The position numbers and the translations under genes are program-made. This document shows, piece after piece, positions 49,476 through 61,909 of a stretch of DNA of 64,000 bases (within the stretch, counting starts at the first letter, position 1; each line of letters begins with the position of its first letter). The DNA comes from Rallus limicola (taxonomy: Eukaryota; Chordata; Aves; Gruiformes; Rallidae). The stretch is taken from contig JAKCOZ010000011.1 of NCBI GenBank assembly GCA_022605955.1, positions 5,523,990 to 5,587,989 on the forward strand, given 5' to 3'. Below the pieces are notes generated by a model that saw only the letters and a program-made list of their open reading frames with translations, had not been told where the DNA came from and did not search any database.

Positions 49476-52324
49476 TATAACACACTTAGGACACCTGCTC
49501 CTTCCAGACCACCAGCAGCAGAACCCAAATGGGGATCCAGAGCTTCTCAATCATCCCAAGACACCTACCTGTGTGCAGGTAATTTGGTTGACCCTTGTGT
49601 CTTAATCATAACCTGAACTCCACCAACAAAGATGTCTGCTTCTTGGCTGTAGAAGGCATATTTTAGCCTTACACGCTCCACCAAAGTAAAATTCACACAG
49701 ATGGCAAATCATTAAATTCCTTCCATTAAGCAAATATATTTTCCTTCAGCTGTGGGTTACCCAGCAACTGACGATTTGGCAGCGATACACTTATTTTTAT
49801 GATTAACCTTGTCAATACACAGGCACTTGCTTTCCCAAACAGCTGACCTTTTCCTACAATATTATTTTTGACAAGTGATGGCTCATTACTCTCTGCTAAA
49901 CTGTCAGTATTTTATGTTCTGCTTTCAAATCATTATTGAAGGCAGAGGCACTGGTATTCTATATTAATATTTGCTCACGTTTTCAACAATGAAGTCTTGC
50001 TGTGCTGGAACTTACAAGCTGAAATTTCCTTTGCCACCTTTGTTTCATATTGCTATTTTTTCAGACAGGTTCCATGTGAAAAAAAACAAAACAACACCAC
50101 AGTAATTTCCAATACTAATCTTAAGAAATATTTTGTGTATGTAATTTAATAAAAAAGTCAAACGAACAATATGTCATACAAGATTGCTGAAAAGCTCTAG
50201 CATCATCTGTGCTTTGAAGCAGGAATTTAAAATCGAGGCACACATGTAACCCTGGGGGCAATGTTGTGTCTTTGGCTGGTTTTATTATGTTCTTCCAAAT
50301 GCAACACAGCTCTGGGCCCTTGGAAAAACCAGTTTATACATACTCAAGGACGGATTTAGTTTGACAGTGATAGTGTCCTGTGTGCTGGCACTGAGCTCCT
50401 CCCAGTGCATCTCCTTTTCCCACCATCCCTCGGATCATTAGGGACATCCTTCCTGGGTCACTGTGGCTGAGAAAAGCCTTCCCTTTAAGGACTTTTTCCA
50501 AGATGCTACTGGCCAGTGATACAGAGAGCAGAAGGAATTGCTGGAGCCCATACTCTGCAAAGAAAGGTGTGAACTAAGTTGAATGAAGATTTCTGAAAAA
50601 TGAGGGTAAAACTGGGGGTGAAAAGGTTTAGAACAGAGAGAACAGCAAAAGAGCAGGAAGCAAGATGAGATGCTGGGGAGTAGGAAAAGAAAACTGGCAC
50701 ATAGGAAAAAGGGACAGAAAACTGTAAAAGAGTAGAAATAAGAGCAGAGAAGGGCATTTTCTGCAGTGTTTCTTGCAGAACATGGGCAAGAGATGAAGGG
50801 AAGTGGATGGCTTATGGATTTAAGTATGTATTTAAGACACAGGACCTCCAGGACTCCCTCAATCTTGGGAAACAGCTGTGACCAGGACTACATGACAGAA
50901 ATACACGGTACTGGCTCTTGTTCCTCTCTCAAACTGAGACAAGCCCCGTAACCCAGAACTTTTGGCTAGTTGCTCAGATCAAATTGGGAAACAACATCTA
51001 GTTTTTACTGTGTTGCTAGTTCTTTCTGCATACCTTCAAGAACAACAACCTTGATATCAGACTGGTCTCTAAGCATGGCTTTATAAAAAGCATCAATCAA
51101 TTCAGGAGTTCTCCAACTGGTGTCCTTGCCAGCAGAGATTCTCTGTCTTTTACATCATAAAGGCACAAGAGAACTGCAAGAGGAGAGAAAAAGCAAATTC
51201 AGTCAAAAGGACAGTGTTCAATTTACCAGAGAAAGGGGCTGTGTAGCTCCAGGTTTTCCTAAGTCCCACCTTGGATTATATTTGTCTCCTTATTTGGGGA
51301 AATGCAGTGTAAGGGAATAAATCCAACCCTGTTTCCCTGTTTCCAATTACTCGGAGCTACAAACACTTACATAAGAGCACTAAGCTGTTCAATTTAAGCA
51401 ATGTGAGAGACTTGAAAACACTTTGCAAATAATAGTCACCAGCCCCAAAAATCAGGAATAGAAATCAAACTTCCTGGCTCTTATGCCCTAACCATACAAC
51501 TGAATTTCTTCCCTAGTTTTGAAAAGTTCAAGGTGAATTTAATGACAAGGAGATTAACTTGGGGCAGAAAGTACTGAAAAGGAGGGTGTGCTGGGGACTT
51601 TGTGTGACTCCCCAGCTGCATCTCTGCGTGGGTGTTTGGTGTGAGAAGGCTCTGTCCCTGAGCGTTGCTCAGCTCTTTGTCAATGACTAGTTCCTCACTG
51701 ACGTGTTTTCTTCTCTCCCCTCTGGAACAGACTTTAGTGAAAAAGAAGAAAAGAAAAAAAAGTCAGTGCTAGTGTGAAAAAAACAACAACCCAGCAGGTT
51801 TTACAATAAAAGAAGCCATCTAGTTACAAGGTCTTGGATTGTTATTACAACATGCTGGTTCTTAAAAAGTTCTCACTGTAGCTCATGGTTCCAATACTGC
51901 TGATACACTGATGACCACCCCTTCCAGACAGACACTGTTTTTTTTTCTTTACATTAGCTGCTGGATGAATGATTTCATTGCCAGCTCATCCAGTCTGTTT
52001 CTAGGCTTTTCCAGGTGGATTTGTATTCAGCTACCACTTTTCCCACTCTAACTGCCAGACCATAACTGCTCTTAAATTATTTTCCTAGGAACGATTCTCT
52101 TGACTCTCCCTGGTCTAAAAGTGACATCATCTTTTATCCCTGGGGTTTCAGGATTTTTTCTCAACTAAGGTATTTCAAGCTTCATTTTTCTTGTTATGTG
52201 TCAAACCCCCAATGGTTTGGCTGAAATTACTAGGAGCAGTGGATGTCTGTGGCCAGAGGACAATCTGAAAGCACCTACAGATGCCCATATTTGCCTTCAG
52301 GTTTTAAGCAACACATTGTAATAA
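49476..52324. other. Intergenic, nothing recognised
   Basis: 2.85 kb without a supported gene or named repeat. Open frames are short and show no splice support. Confidence 0.5.
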
Positions 52325-52432
52325 TAGAATCATAGAATGGTTTGAATTGGAAGGGACCTTAGAGGTGATCTTGTTCCAACTCCCCTGTTGTGGAGAAAGA
52401 CGTCTCCCACTAGACCAGGGTGGATGAGACAC
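52325..52432 (-). mobile_element. CR1: CR1 LINE 3' fragment
   Basis: A reverse copy: ATAGAATCATAGAATGGTTT, GGAAGGGACCTTAGAGGTGA and CCACTAGACCAGGGTGGATG. It is interrupted at about 52432 by another CR1. Confidence 0.9.
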
Positions 52433-53005
52433 AAAACATGGAGTCCCAGACTGGTTTGGGTTAGAAAGAACCTCAAAGCCCATCTAGTTCCACCCCCTGT
52501 CAAGGACAAGGGACACCCTCCACTAGCCCAAGGTTCCCAAAGCCCCATCCAACCTGGCTTTGAACCCTGCCAGGGATCCAGGGGCAGCCCCAGCTTCTCT
52601 GGTCAACCTGTGCCAGGGCCTCACCACCCTCACAGGGAAGGTTTTTTTCCTTATATCCAATCTAAATCTCTCCTCCTTCAGCTTAAGACCATTCCCCCTT
52701 GTCCTGTCACTCCCTACCCTTGTAACCAGCCCCTCTCCAGCTTTCCTGTAGCCCCTTCAGGTACTGGAAGGTGCTGTAAGGTCACCCTGGAGCCTTCTCT
52801 TCTCCAGACTGAACAAGCCCAACTCTCTCAGCCTGTCTTCACAGGAGAGGTGTTGCAGCCCTGTAGTCACCATCATGGCCTCCTCTGGACTCACTCCAAC
52901 AGCCCCATGTCCATCTTGTATTGGGGACCTGAGAGCTGGACACAGCACTGCAGGGTTGGGTCTCCCCACAGCAGAGCAGGATCCTCTTCCCTTGATGCAG
53001 CCTAG
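52433..53005 (-). mobile_element. CR1: CR1 LINE fragment, adjoining or nested
   Basis: A reverse copy: CATGGAGTCCCAGACTGGTT, CATCCAACCTGGCTTTGAAC, CTCTTCTCCAGACTGAACAA and CAGCACTGCAGGGTTGGGTC. The minus strand keeps ORF2-end codons. Confidence 0.93.
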
Positions 53006-53524
53006 GATATGGTTGTCAGTCCCTTCAGCAAATCAGTGTATGCACCACTGAGAACTCAGGCATGTCTCACAGCCAAAAAAGAGTTAACCTATTCACTGAG
53101 GATTTGTTGCAGTTTCTACTCTTTAACCAGGGCTTCTGCATTTTGAAAGTCCCTAGGAAACAGGAATAACAAACGTTGGACATTGCCATTTCCATTAGCT
53201 TTGATAATTACAACTGAGATGACGTATTTTCTACTTGAAATTCAAACATTATCTGCCCCACTTTGCAGAAGAGATGTTCTGGGCCAGCTGAACAGAAACG
53301 GGACTATTTGTGACCTGTGTATTTTCAGCGGTGTTTTCAGCACAGCCTTTCCCGGTGCAGCCGCAGAGCCCTCTTGTGGAGAACCAGGGGGTTCCAGCAG
53401 GACAAATCCCGTTCGTTTTATTTGCTAAATATTTCTTCTGGTACTGACCGCGAGGGTGTTTTTAGTCCTCTGTGACAAGTTAAGTCATTGTCTCTATTGC
53501 TGTAAAGGTTTAACGCACACAGCA

Positions 53525-53870
53525 CATGCCCTGGCGCAGCTTGAGCCCATTGCCCCTTGTTCCATCTCCTGTCCCCTGGCTGAAGAGACCATCACCCACC
53601 TCTCTGCACCCTCCTGGCAGGGCAGGGGAGGTGGGGAGAATGTCTCCCCTCAGCCTCCTCTTCTCCAGGCTCAACACCCCCGGCTCCCTCAGCTGCTCCC
53701 CTCAGAGGATTTGCCCTCCAGCCCCTTCCCCAGCCTGGTTGCCCTTCTCTGGACTCGCTCCAGGACCTCCATGTTCTTCTGATGGTGAGGAGCCCAGAAC
53801 TGGACCCAGCACTCGAGGTGCGGCCTCAACAATGCCGAGCACAGGGGCACAATCACCTCCGTAGACTGGA
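53525..53870 (-). mobile_element. CR1: CR1 LINE fragment lacking its 3' end
   Basis: A reverse piece: TGGCGCAGCTTGAGCCCATT, CTCAGCCTCCTCTTCTCCAG and GGACCCAGCACTCGAGGTGC. It abuts the CpG island of the zinc-finger gene. Confidence 0.9.
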
Positions 53871-54102
53871 TTTATCACCCCGGTGGCAGGGCTACCGTTT
53901 CGGTGTGCTTAAAGCGGGGCAAGGTCCCACAGAGCTCCCGGACCCCTTCCCGTCCACGGCTCAAACACCCAGACACGGCTCACAGCCGCCAGCACCGGCA
54001 CCTCAGGCTGGCGGATGCCCCGCCTCCCCCGCCGCTCCCCCCAATCAGGAGGCGGCAGCCGTGCCCATACACTTCCGCGGGAAAGGCTGTCTGCCTTTCC
54101 TC

Positions 54103-54113
54103 TGCGCATGCGC
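54103..54113. promoter_or_regulatory. NRF-1-type site
   Basis: TGCGCATGCGC, a perfect NRF-1 consensus palindrome, lies 55 bases upstream of the start codon. Confidence 0.7.
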
Positions 54114-54167
54114 GACGCTGCAGCAGCCAGGAGCTTGGGTTGATTGTGGGCGAGTGTTGTGCGGGAG

Positions 54168-54210
54168 ATGTCGGCGGGGCCAGACGAGCCGGGCCCGGCG
54201 GGCGATAGTG
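54168..54210 (+). CDS. Zinc-finger protein coding exon 1
   Basis: The ATG lies in a CpG island, followed by 14 codons ([14 protein letters not shown]) and one base of a Glu codon, before a GTACGT donor. The 1.3-kb intron after it carries a forward CR1. Confidence 0.8.
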
Positions 54211-57200
54211 GTACGTGCCCGTTTCCTGGGCAGGGCCCCAGCGGGACTGCGATCGGACGGGGGTTGGGCGAGTGAGGGACCGGTTGAGGGGGGAGAGGTG
54301 GCGGGGGGGGGGGGGGCTGGGGGGAGAGCGGCGCGGCGGCCCGGGCAGGCGCATGCGCGCTGGATGGCGCGGGCAGGTCGCGGAGCTGCGTGTCGGGTCA
54401 CAGCTCCATGGTTGGGCTGGGAGGGCCGGGTCCGTTAGGCCGCGGCAGCGCTTCGGCTGTGGTGCCATATCCAGCTGGAGGCCCGTCCCAAGCGGCGCTC
54501 CCCAGGGGTAGGCGCAGGGAAACAGCCTCCGTAGTGTCTTCACTGGGGGTTGGGTGAGTGGACTGAGCAGGGGACACCTCGCGGGGGTTCTGTGAGGGAG
54601 GGCAGGGAGGCCCTCCGGAGGGGCCTGGACAGGCTGGAGCGATGGGCAGAGGCCAGCGATGGGATGACGATTAACGTGGCTCAGTGCTGGGTCCTGCATG
54701 TTGGTCATAACACCCCCCGGCAGTGCTACAGGCCTGGGGCAGAAGAAAAGGATTTGGGGGTGTTGGTTGACACTCGCCTGAGCGTGAGCCAGCAGTGTGC
54801 TCAGGTGGCCAAGAAGGCCAACAACATCCTGGCTTGAATCAGGAATAGTGTACCCAGCAGGATGAGGGAAGTGATCATCCCCTGTACTCAGCTCTGGCGA
54901 GGCTGCACCCCAAATACTGGGTTCAGGTTTGGGCCCCTCACTACAAGAAAGACATTGAGGCCTTGGAGTGTGTCCACAGAAGGGCAACAAAGCCGGGGAA
55001 GGGTCAGGAACACAAGTCTGATGAGGAGCAGCAGAGGGAACTGGGGCTGTTTAGCCTGCAGAAGAGGAGGCTCAGGGGAGATGTTACTGCTCTCTGCAGC
55101 TACCTGAAAGGAGGTTGTGGTGAGCTGGGGGTCTGCCTCTTCTCACAGATAAATAGCAATAGGACAAGAGGGAATGGCTGTAAGTTGTGCCGGGGGAGGC
55201 TCAGGTTAGAAATGAGGAGAAATTTCTTCTTGGAAAGAGCAGTTGGGCATTGGAATGGGCCGCCCAGGGAGGTGGTGGAGTCACTGTCCCTCAGGATGTT
55301 CAAGGAAAGGTTGGATGAGGTACTTAAGGACGTGGTTTAGTAAGTAATACCAAGTGATGGGGGATGGTTGGACTAGCTGATCTTGGAAGTCTTTTCCAGC
55401 CTTAATGATTCTATGATACTAGACCAGGTTGCTCAGAGCTTCATCAAGCCTGACCTTGAATGTTTTCAGGGATGGGAAGATGCAGTTTGGGAATAAGTTT
55501 AATACTCTCTTTTTCTGTCTTCAGAGTTGGATGTCTTTGAGATTGTTCTCCCAATCACAGTCATTGTGCTTAGTGATGATGATTTTCTCCAAGATGATGC
55601 TGAGGAACAAGCAGTGTTGGCTCCCAAGTTGGAGGAGGATGTTAACTTAAACAACAGTGTTTTTCCAGAAGGTAATGGGACACCTTCAAAGGACAGTAGT
55701 GGCATAAGCATTTGCGAAGAAAACAAGACTGCTTCAAATAAAGATGATAATGGGGGTTACCCTGAAGAAAAACAGGTTGCTGAGAGTGTGTGTAATGTAT
55801 CAAAGCCATCTTTAAGTGACTGCTGTGATGCAGAGAAGGATGAATACAGTCAAAATTATGTGTTGCCTACATCACCTTGCAAAAAAGAACTAACAAAGAT
55901 AAATGAAAGCAGTGACAGGAAAGAGTCTGATGGCGATGATGGCTTACAGAAGATTCCTACATGTGTCTCCTCTGCTGGCGATGAGGATAGAGATGGGATC
56001 ATCAAGACAAATGTTGAGTTGGCACTGGCAGCAGTAACCAGATGTGAGGAGGAACATGTCAGTGTTATGAGTCTTCTTGCTGATGGCACTCAAGAGAAGC
56101 AACCAGAGAGCCATGAAGAGATGGAGACAGTTGTTGAAACGGAAGGTAAATCATTAATAAGACTAGTGCAAGAGTTGTAAGAAATCTGGTAAATGTCAAG
56201 TTTTAAAAATAGGTAAGAAAGTGCATAGGGTTTTAGTTTAATTTCAACATACATTAATATCGTAGGTGGCAGAAAGATCTTTGGCCACAAATATGATCAG
56301 AGGGATGGAGCACTTCTCCTATGGAGACAGGCTTGAGAGAGTTGGGCTTGTTCAGCCTGGAGAAGGCTCCAAGGAGACCTTAAAGCCCCTTCTAGTATCT
56401 GAAGGGGCTACAGGAAAGCTGGAGAGGGACTGGTCACAAGGGCAGGGAGTGAGAGGACAAGGGGAATGGGTTTTAAGTAAAAGAAATTTAGATATAAAGA
56501 AAAAAGTTATCATTGTGACTGTGGTGAGGCCCTGGCACAGGTTGACCAGAGAAGCTGGGGCTGCCCCTGGATCCCTGGCAGGGTTCAAGGCCAGGCTGGA
56601 TGGGGCTTTGGGAACCCTGTGCCAGTGGGCAGTGTCCCTGCCCATTGCAGGGGGATGGATATAGATGATCTTTAAGGTCCCTTCCAACCCAAACCATTCT
56701 ATGAAAGAGAATATTAGTTCTTTCACAGATTCCTGTGAATAGTAGCAAAACTGCAGTAAGTTGTTACTGTTTCATGCTGGGGCAGTTTGCCAAAGGGTGG
56801 CTTTTCATGAGTGAAAAGAATCTGAAAATAATTAAAAAAAAGGCCAAACACAGCATCATACTTGCCAGAATGGAGCCCTGGCAGAGTTCAGTGACAGTAT
56901 GTTCACAGGAATTCTGACATGAAGCTGTTTAATTAAAATCTGTAGGGGATGCAGGATTGTCCTGTGAAATTCAGGATTTCTTCTCTTAAAACATTATTTA
57001 AATGTTGCAAGGGGAAAGCATGGAGAGAGAAATTAGACAAGAAGTGGTGACAGGAAAATAATAAGGGAACAAAAGGAGTGAAGAGCAAGTAGTCAATAGA
57101 CAATTTGGCATTATTACAGTGGTGAACATTGGTGACCGTATGAAATAACATCTCTGTTATATTTTATCCCCCTGTAGATCCTGATTCTTCAAAGAATGGA

Positions 57201-59837
57201 GACAGTGAAGCTAATAACAGAAATAGTAGCAAATATAAATATGAAGCTCCAAGTTCTGTTTTGGAACATGGCTTGAAAGAAGACCCAGATTTCACCTGTA
57301 ATTATTCTGCTTCATGGCTTCATGGATGTTCTCCTACTTCAGAAGATTGGTTAGAAGACTCAGGGAAACTGGAGATGAATGTTTCCACTTCTGCTGAACC
57401 AAATGCTACTGGAGAACATATTTGTAAGATACTAACACCATTTTCTAAAAAAAGACAGCGGCAACAAAATGTTTTTTCTCCTCATACAAGCCCAAAAGAA
57501 TTACCAGGTCAGCAAGAAGGTTTAGTACAGCAAAGTAATAGTGCAACCATCAAACCTCTTTCTAGTGCATCTTGTTCTACAAATAAACAGGAAAGATTGA
57601 ATTTGAAATGCAGGTTTTGTAGTTCTGTGTATAAATGCAGTGCACATCTAAAGAAACACGTTTATTCAGCTCATAAAGATAAGAAAATACATAAATGCTG
57701 CTTTTGTAAAAGAAGCTTTTTCTTTTCTGTCAACCTGAAGAATCACCTTAAATTTCATAAGAAAGTGAGTAGGTTGCAAAAGGCAAGAAAAAGCAGAATG
57801 GCTGCGAGAAAAGTTGTGCAGGGAAGTTCTGAAGAAAGAAAATCTGAGACCAAGGAAAAAGAAAGTAAATATGAGAAATTTTTCATCAGGATTGAAAGGG
57901 ATTTTACACCTCTGTCTGAGCCAGTTAGTTTTACCTGCAGAACTTGTTTCTTTGTTTCATCAAATCCTAAGGTTTTTATCCAACACATGAAGGGACATAA
58001 GGAGAGACCACCTTACCAGTGTCCTCAGTGTGACTACTCCTGCTTTAGCTTATCCTATCTGTTAAATCACATGTACTGGCATGCTGGGTGTAAGCTGTAC
58101 CAGTGTAGGTTTTGCAGTTTTTTTTCATTGTATTTTGCAAGCATGGTGAGGCATAGCTACATACACACAGGGGCTGAGCCCTATTCCTGTGAGTTCTGCC
58201 CGTCAGTGTTCAAGACCACCGCTGCATTAGAGAGACACAGGAGATTACATGCAGACAAAGAAACATGCCAAGGGCAACAACTCTACTCCAGAAGTGGAAG
58301 AAAGAAAACTCCAAGACCTTTAAAGAATTACACTTGTGATGAGTGTAATGTGGTTTTTCACACTAGAGGACATCTCACCATTCATAAGAAATTTCATGAA
58401 CAATTTAAGGCTGCTGCTAATGGTAGTACAGGTGAGAGCAGTGTTTATCATCAAAATAACATATGCAAAGTTGATGGTGATTCCCAGAACCTTGTTTCTC
58501 AGTCTCCTTCTGGTAAAGAGAACAGTTGTTTCAGTGGGGGAGTGCTGGCTTTGGAAGTAGACTTTGAACAGGCAGGTGATGTGCCGGACAATAAGAAAAT
58601 GTGCTCTGGAAAGAAATGTCCTGCAAAGAGCCATGGAAGGAGCAGCCTGGCTGTTACTGGGAATAGATCAGAAGTTCCTTTGAATGCCTGTAAAATGGAC
58701 ACGGTCACTTGCAAAGAGGAACCTCTCTTTGACTCCAAGGCCTCCTGTTCACTAACTGATGATGATGATTCATATCAAAAATTTGTAGAAAGCTTAAAGG
58801 ATACGTGGCCTGCTAATTTGTCTGCATGGAAAATGTACAAGTGCCAACACTGCAGTTATGCTACTGCTGTTCATAGCGACTTTAAGCTGCACCTAAAAAT
58901 ACATGCAGATGAAAGACCATTTGTGTGTAAAGAATGCAATAAAGCATTTAAAACGTCTAACTATTTGCAGAAACACAGCCTTATTCATGTAAAGAATGGG
59001 TATGAATTTGGCCACCGCCTCTGTGCAGATGGCTGTTCAGAGGATCTTGAATTGTGTCAGGAAATGCATGTAGGAATGTGTCCAGAAAGAGATTTTGGTT
59101 CCTTGGAAGGTTCAAATGGCATCCATTCCTTGCTTGGTTTGGAAGTCTGTGGAGTACAGCCAGATGTCCAGAGGGGCAAAGAAAATGATTTGCTAGTACA
59201 AAGTCAGCAACGATTCTATCAGTGTGCAGAGTGTGAGTATGCTACTTGCATTTTAAGCAACCTTGAACTACATGTAAGAACTCACACGGGTGAGAAACCT
59301 TACAGCTGCAGCATTTGTCAGAAGAAGTTCCGTACTTCGAGTCACTTGAAGAGACACAGCCTCACACATTTTAATACGGAGCATCTCAAGTGCAGGAACT
59401 GTGACTATTCAACAAACAAATGGCTCTCCTTTAAACAGCATCTAGCTTCACACTCCTGTGAGGAAAGCTCATCCACAGGCTGCCTCTATGAGCAGAAGCA
59501 GCTACCTGTCAAAACGTACACATGTGAAGAGTGTGGTTACTCCACAGCCCACAATGGAAACTTGAAGCCACACTTGAGAATCCATACAGGGGAGAGGCCC
59601 TTCAAGTGCAATCAGTGCGCTGTTGCTTTCCGTACATCCAGCCATCTGAAGCGTCACTTAATGACTCATTTAAAGTTGCACTGCAGAAGGTGTAAGTTTT
59701 CTACAGCAGATAAACAGGCTTTCCAAAAGCATAAAAGAACACATGCAAGAAAGTACAAGTGTCGAACGTGTAACGTGATGCTGCCTACCAGAAAACGTCT
59801 GGAAAAGCATAAGCAGCAACATAAGCTTGGAATGTAA
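54168..59837 (+). CDS. 16-finger C2H2 zinc-finger protein, complete coding span
   Basis: Three exons (54168-54210, 55525-56145, 57178-59837) join in phase to 3324 nt, 1107 aa plus TAA. The first 360 residues or so are acidic and low in structure, with a hydrophobic patch ([16 protein letters not shown]). They are followed by 16 Cys2-His2 fingers in four groups: about residues 364-420 (2), 473-630 (5), 775-826 (2) and 902-1102 (7). Some linkers are canonical TGEKP or TGERP; others are degenerate. No KRAB, SCAN or BTB domain is visible. Fingers of the form CxxCxYxT..L..H..IH paired with [10 protein letters not shown] recall ZFP64/ZNF-type multi-adaptor proteins, but I do not recognise the orthologue. 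A nuclear DNA-binding regulator is inferred. The gene lies head-to-tail upstream of CDC5L. Confidence 0.88.
54560..55425 (+). mobile_element. CR1: CR1 LINE copy, about 0.85 kb (zinc-finger gene intron 1)
   Basis: A forward copy with an ORF2-end remnant ([28 protein letters not shown]), then AATAGCAATAGGACAAGAGG and the end AATGATTCTATGATACT. It is closely related to the copy at 6.5-6.9 kb and only moderately decayed. Confidence 0.95.
55428..55487 (-). mobile_element. CR1: Short reverse CR1 piece
   Basis: GAGCTTCATCAAGCCTGACC and TTGAATGTTTTCAGGGATGG match CR1 on the opposite strand. It is likely an older copy that received the forward CR1. Confidence 0.6.
55525..56145 (+). CDS. Zinc-finger protein coding exon 2 (acidic region)
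   Basis: The acceptor is TTTTTCTGTCTTCAG. The exon encodes [20 protein letters not shown], an Asp/Glu-rich and Ser-rich stretch with no fingers, and ends at VVETE plus one base before GTAAAT. The phase matches exons 1 and 3. The long open frame and codon use support coding. Confidence 0.85.
56265..56705 (+). mobile_element. CR1: CR1 LINE fragment (zinc-finger gene intron 2)
   Basis: A forward copy: ATGATCAGAGGGATGGAGCA, TTCAGCCTGGAGAAGGCTCC and GTTCAAGGCCAGGCTGGATG, ending CCAAACCATTCTATGA. Confidence 0.93.
57178..59837 (+). CDS. Zinc-finger protein coding exon 3 (all 16 C2H2 fingers)
   Basis: After CCCCCTGTAG the exon reads [18 protein letters not shown] and runs 2.66 kb without interruption to TAA at 59835-59837. 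All fingers are in this exon, the usual design for vertebrate C2H2 genes. The first finger has its Cys pair near 57610, and the last two fingers near the C-terminus end in [10 protein letters not shown]. Confidence 0.95.
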
Positions 59838-61179
59838 CCTTGGGAATTGCAAGCTGGCATTTGGTTCTGGAGAGGTTTGCATGTCCTGAATTTGTTCCCT
59901 GTTTTATGTTCCCCTGCTGTCCCCAGAACGATGGCTGGTAGTGGATGCATCCAGTGTTCCAGGCCAGAGTCAAACTCAGGGTACTGTTTTGCTCCATGTT
60001 CCAAGAGTTTCAGCTCTAGCACAGGCTGTGCTGAAGATCTTGGAGCCACCTTTTCATGCCTGAGTAGCTTTTTAATACCACGAGCTCAGTTACAGTTTGG
60101 TCAATATTCATTAGTTTAAGCATTTGTTCTGTCCCACTTCCTTTTAAATAGTTACTAAAAACCCTCTCATGACTAAATGAATGAATGTTTAAAATGAGGG
60201 AGGGAAGTGCACGTTATAATATTGTATAGTAAAAACTTGACATTTAAAACCATCAGTGTTTGGATGCTTAACACTACCTCCCATCTGTTGAAAAGTTGCA
60301 TTCCCTGCTCCCAGGTTCTCTGGCACTACCTGCAAGAGATAAAAAAGGCATTTCACAGAATTACAGGAACAAAAGATTGGTGTCATCACTGGATAACTGG
60401 GACATGAATGTGTTTTCTGTGGGTATATCTAAAGGGTTTATTAGGCAGTTACCTTGTCTGTAGTTTTGGTAACTCTTTGAGTAGTATGACGTGAATTGTT
60501 TTGTTCTTAATCAGGTATTTTATGATACTGAGAATCCTTAAATTAATCATTATTTTTATGTAAATGGATAATGCTAATCTAGTATGAAATGCTTTATCTT
60601 TTCTCAGGCTGGTGATTACTCTTTCTTTTTGTGCTTTTTGTTTCTTGAAATAGACCGTATCATACTTTTCAAACCACTTTGTTAATTTAACCACTTGCTG
60701 ATATGTTGCAAGTACTACTTAGCTACATTGAAAACTCTAGCAGTATCTTGGACTGTAAAATATATTTTGTTAAAGAGCTTTGCTATGTACCAGAAATAAC
60801 CAGGTGTAAGGACTGCTTGCACCAAACAGCAGAGGTTACCTGGTGTGTCCATGACAGACGGATGTTTCTTCCACTTTATATTCAAATATAGAATAATCTT
60901 TCCTTTTACAGAGTTATATGGACATTACTGACTGTAATATATTTGCTGGTATCAGTAACAGCAATATTACCCTCTTGGGTGAGGAGAGACAACAGCGAAG
61001 AGTTGGAACTAAGTGTGCCCTGATATTCCAGTTCAGTCTGTGGAACAGCAGAGTAAATCTATAGCTTCATTTAGAGAAAGTGAACATGAAACCACCACTG
61101 CATTTTACTGCTCTCAGATAGATTCTTTTCTTAATACATATAGGTAATATCTTGCAGAGGCTTTCTGGTAATGTAGGAG

Positions 61180-61330
61180 ACAGGTTGGAAACATTTACCC
61201 AGAGAGGTGGTGACTGAGTCTTCCTCTTTGGAGATACTCGGAACCTGTCTGGATGTGGTCCTGAGCAGCCAGCTCTGCGTGGCTCAGCTTAAGCGGGGCT
61301 TTGGACCAGATGATCATCTCCAGAGCTGTA
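61180..61330 (+). mobile_element. CR1: Decayed CR1 in the 3' UTR
   Basis: An old forward copy: CCAGAGAGGTGGTGACTGAG, GAGATACTCGGAACCTGTCT and CCAGATGATCATCTCCAGAG. Confidence 0.7.
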
Positions 61331-61897
61331 TTTTGAAGCGCAGTTTCAAGAGTGAAACTTGCAAACACATGCCATCAGCAAAGGTATTTAAGTGATCTGG
61401 TTCTCTGTAAAACCAGGCAAGTAGATAGATATCTGTTACTGGTGGATACAAATGTCACTGCTACATGCAGGGAAGTCACTGTTTGGGAACTAGTGATTGA
61501 GCTCAACACCTGCTACAGTTCTGAGAAGGAAGAATTTTATCTTGATATGAATAAAGAAAAGCATTTCTGGGAAGTGTTAATGTTAGAAAAGCATGGAGGA
61601 ATTTTTACCTCATTTTTCTGTAAAATTCAAGAAAAAATCAAGTAGAGGTACATTGGTGTAAACAATTGTAAACTTGTACAGTTGAGTCTAGGAAATTTGT
61701 AACTTACAGAGTGTTTGAAAGTGTCATGTACAGTGATGAAGAAAGAGGCCCATTTTAAGGGGGATAAAATAAAAAAGGAAATTTTGGAAAGAGTTTATAA
61801 ACAGCATTTAATTTAGTTATAAGTAAGAGCAACAGGAGACATTTTCAGATGGAGCTTGAAGAATTTGTAAAAGTAATTGTTCCAGTCAGTTGCTTCT

Positions 61898-61909
61898 AAT
61901 AAAAATAAA
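61898..61909 (+). terminator. Tandem AATAAA polyadenylation signals
   Basis: Two back-to-back AATAAA hexamers are followed by a GT-rich region 50-70 bases on. This is the best candidate for the end of the zinc-finger transcript. Confidence 0.65.

Larger units (their letters stand above)
53880..54520 (+). promoter_or_regulatory. CpG-island promoter of the zinc-finger gene
   Basis: A strongly GC- and CpG-rich block surrounds the start codon at 54168. It has an NRF-1-type palindrome, an ETS-like ACTTCCG at 54071 with CGCGGGAA beside it, and no TATA box. A 14-G run lies at 54303-54316. This fits a housekeeping-type promoter. Confidence 0.75.

Noticed and set aside
53980..54990. 336-codon open frame on the minus strand (and a 218-codon frame on the plus strand at 53782-54438)
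   Set aside because: These frames lie in a CpG island plus CR1, where stops are rare. The residues are Pro/Arg/Ala-rich without a domain, and the zinc-finger first exon is on the other strand and frame.
57755..58738. Minus-strand open frames opposite the zinc-finger exon
   Set aside because: They are shadows of the strongly supported plus-strand coding exon.
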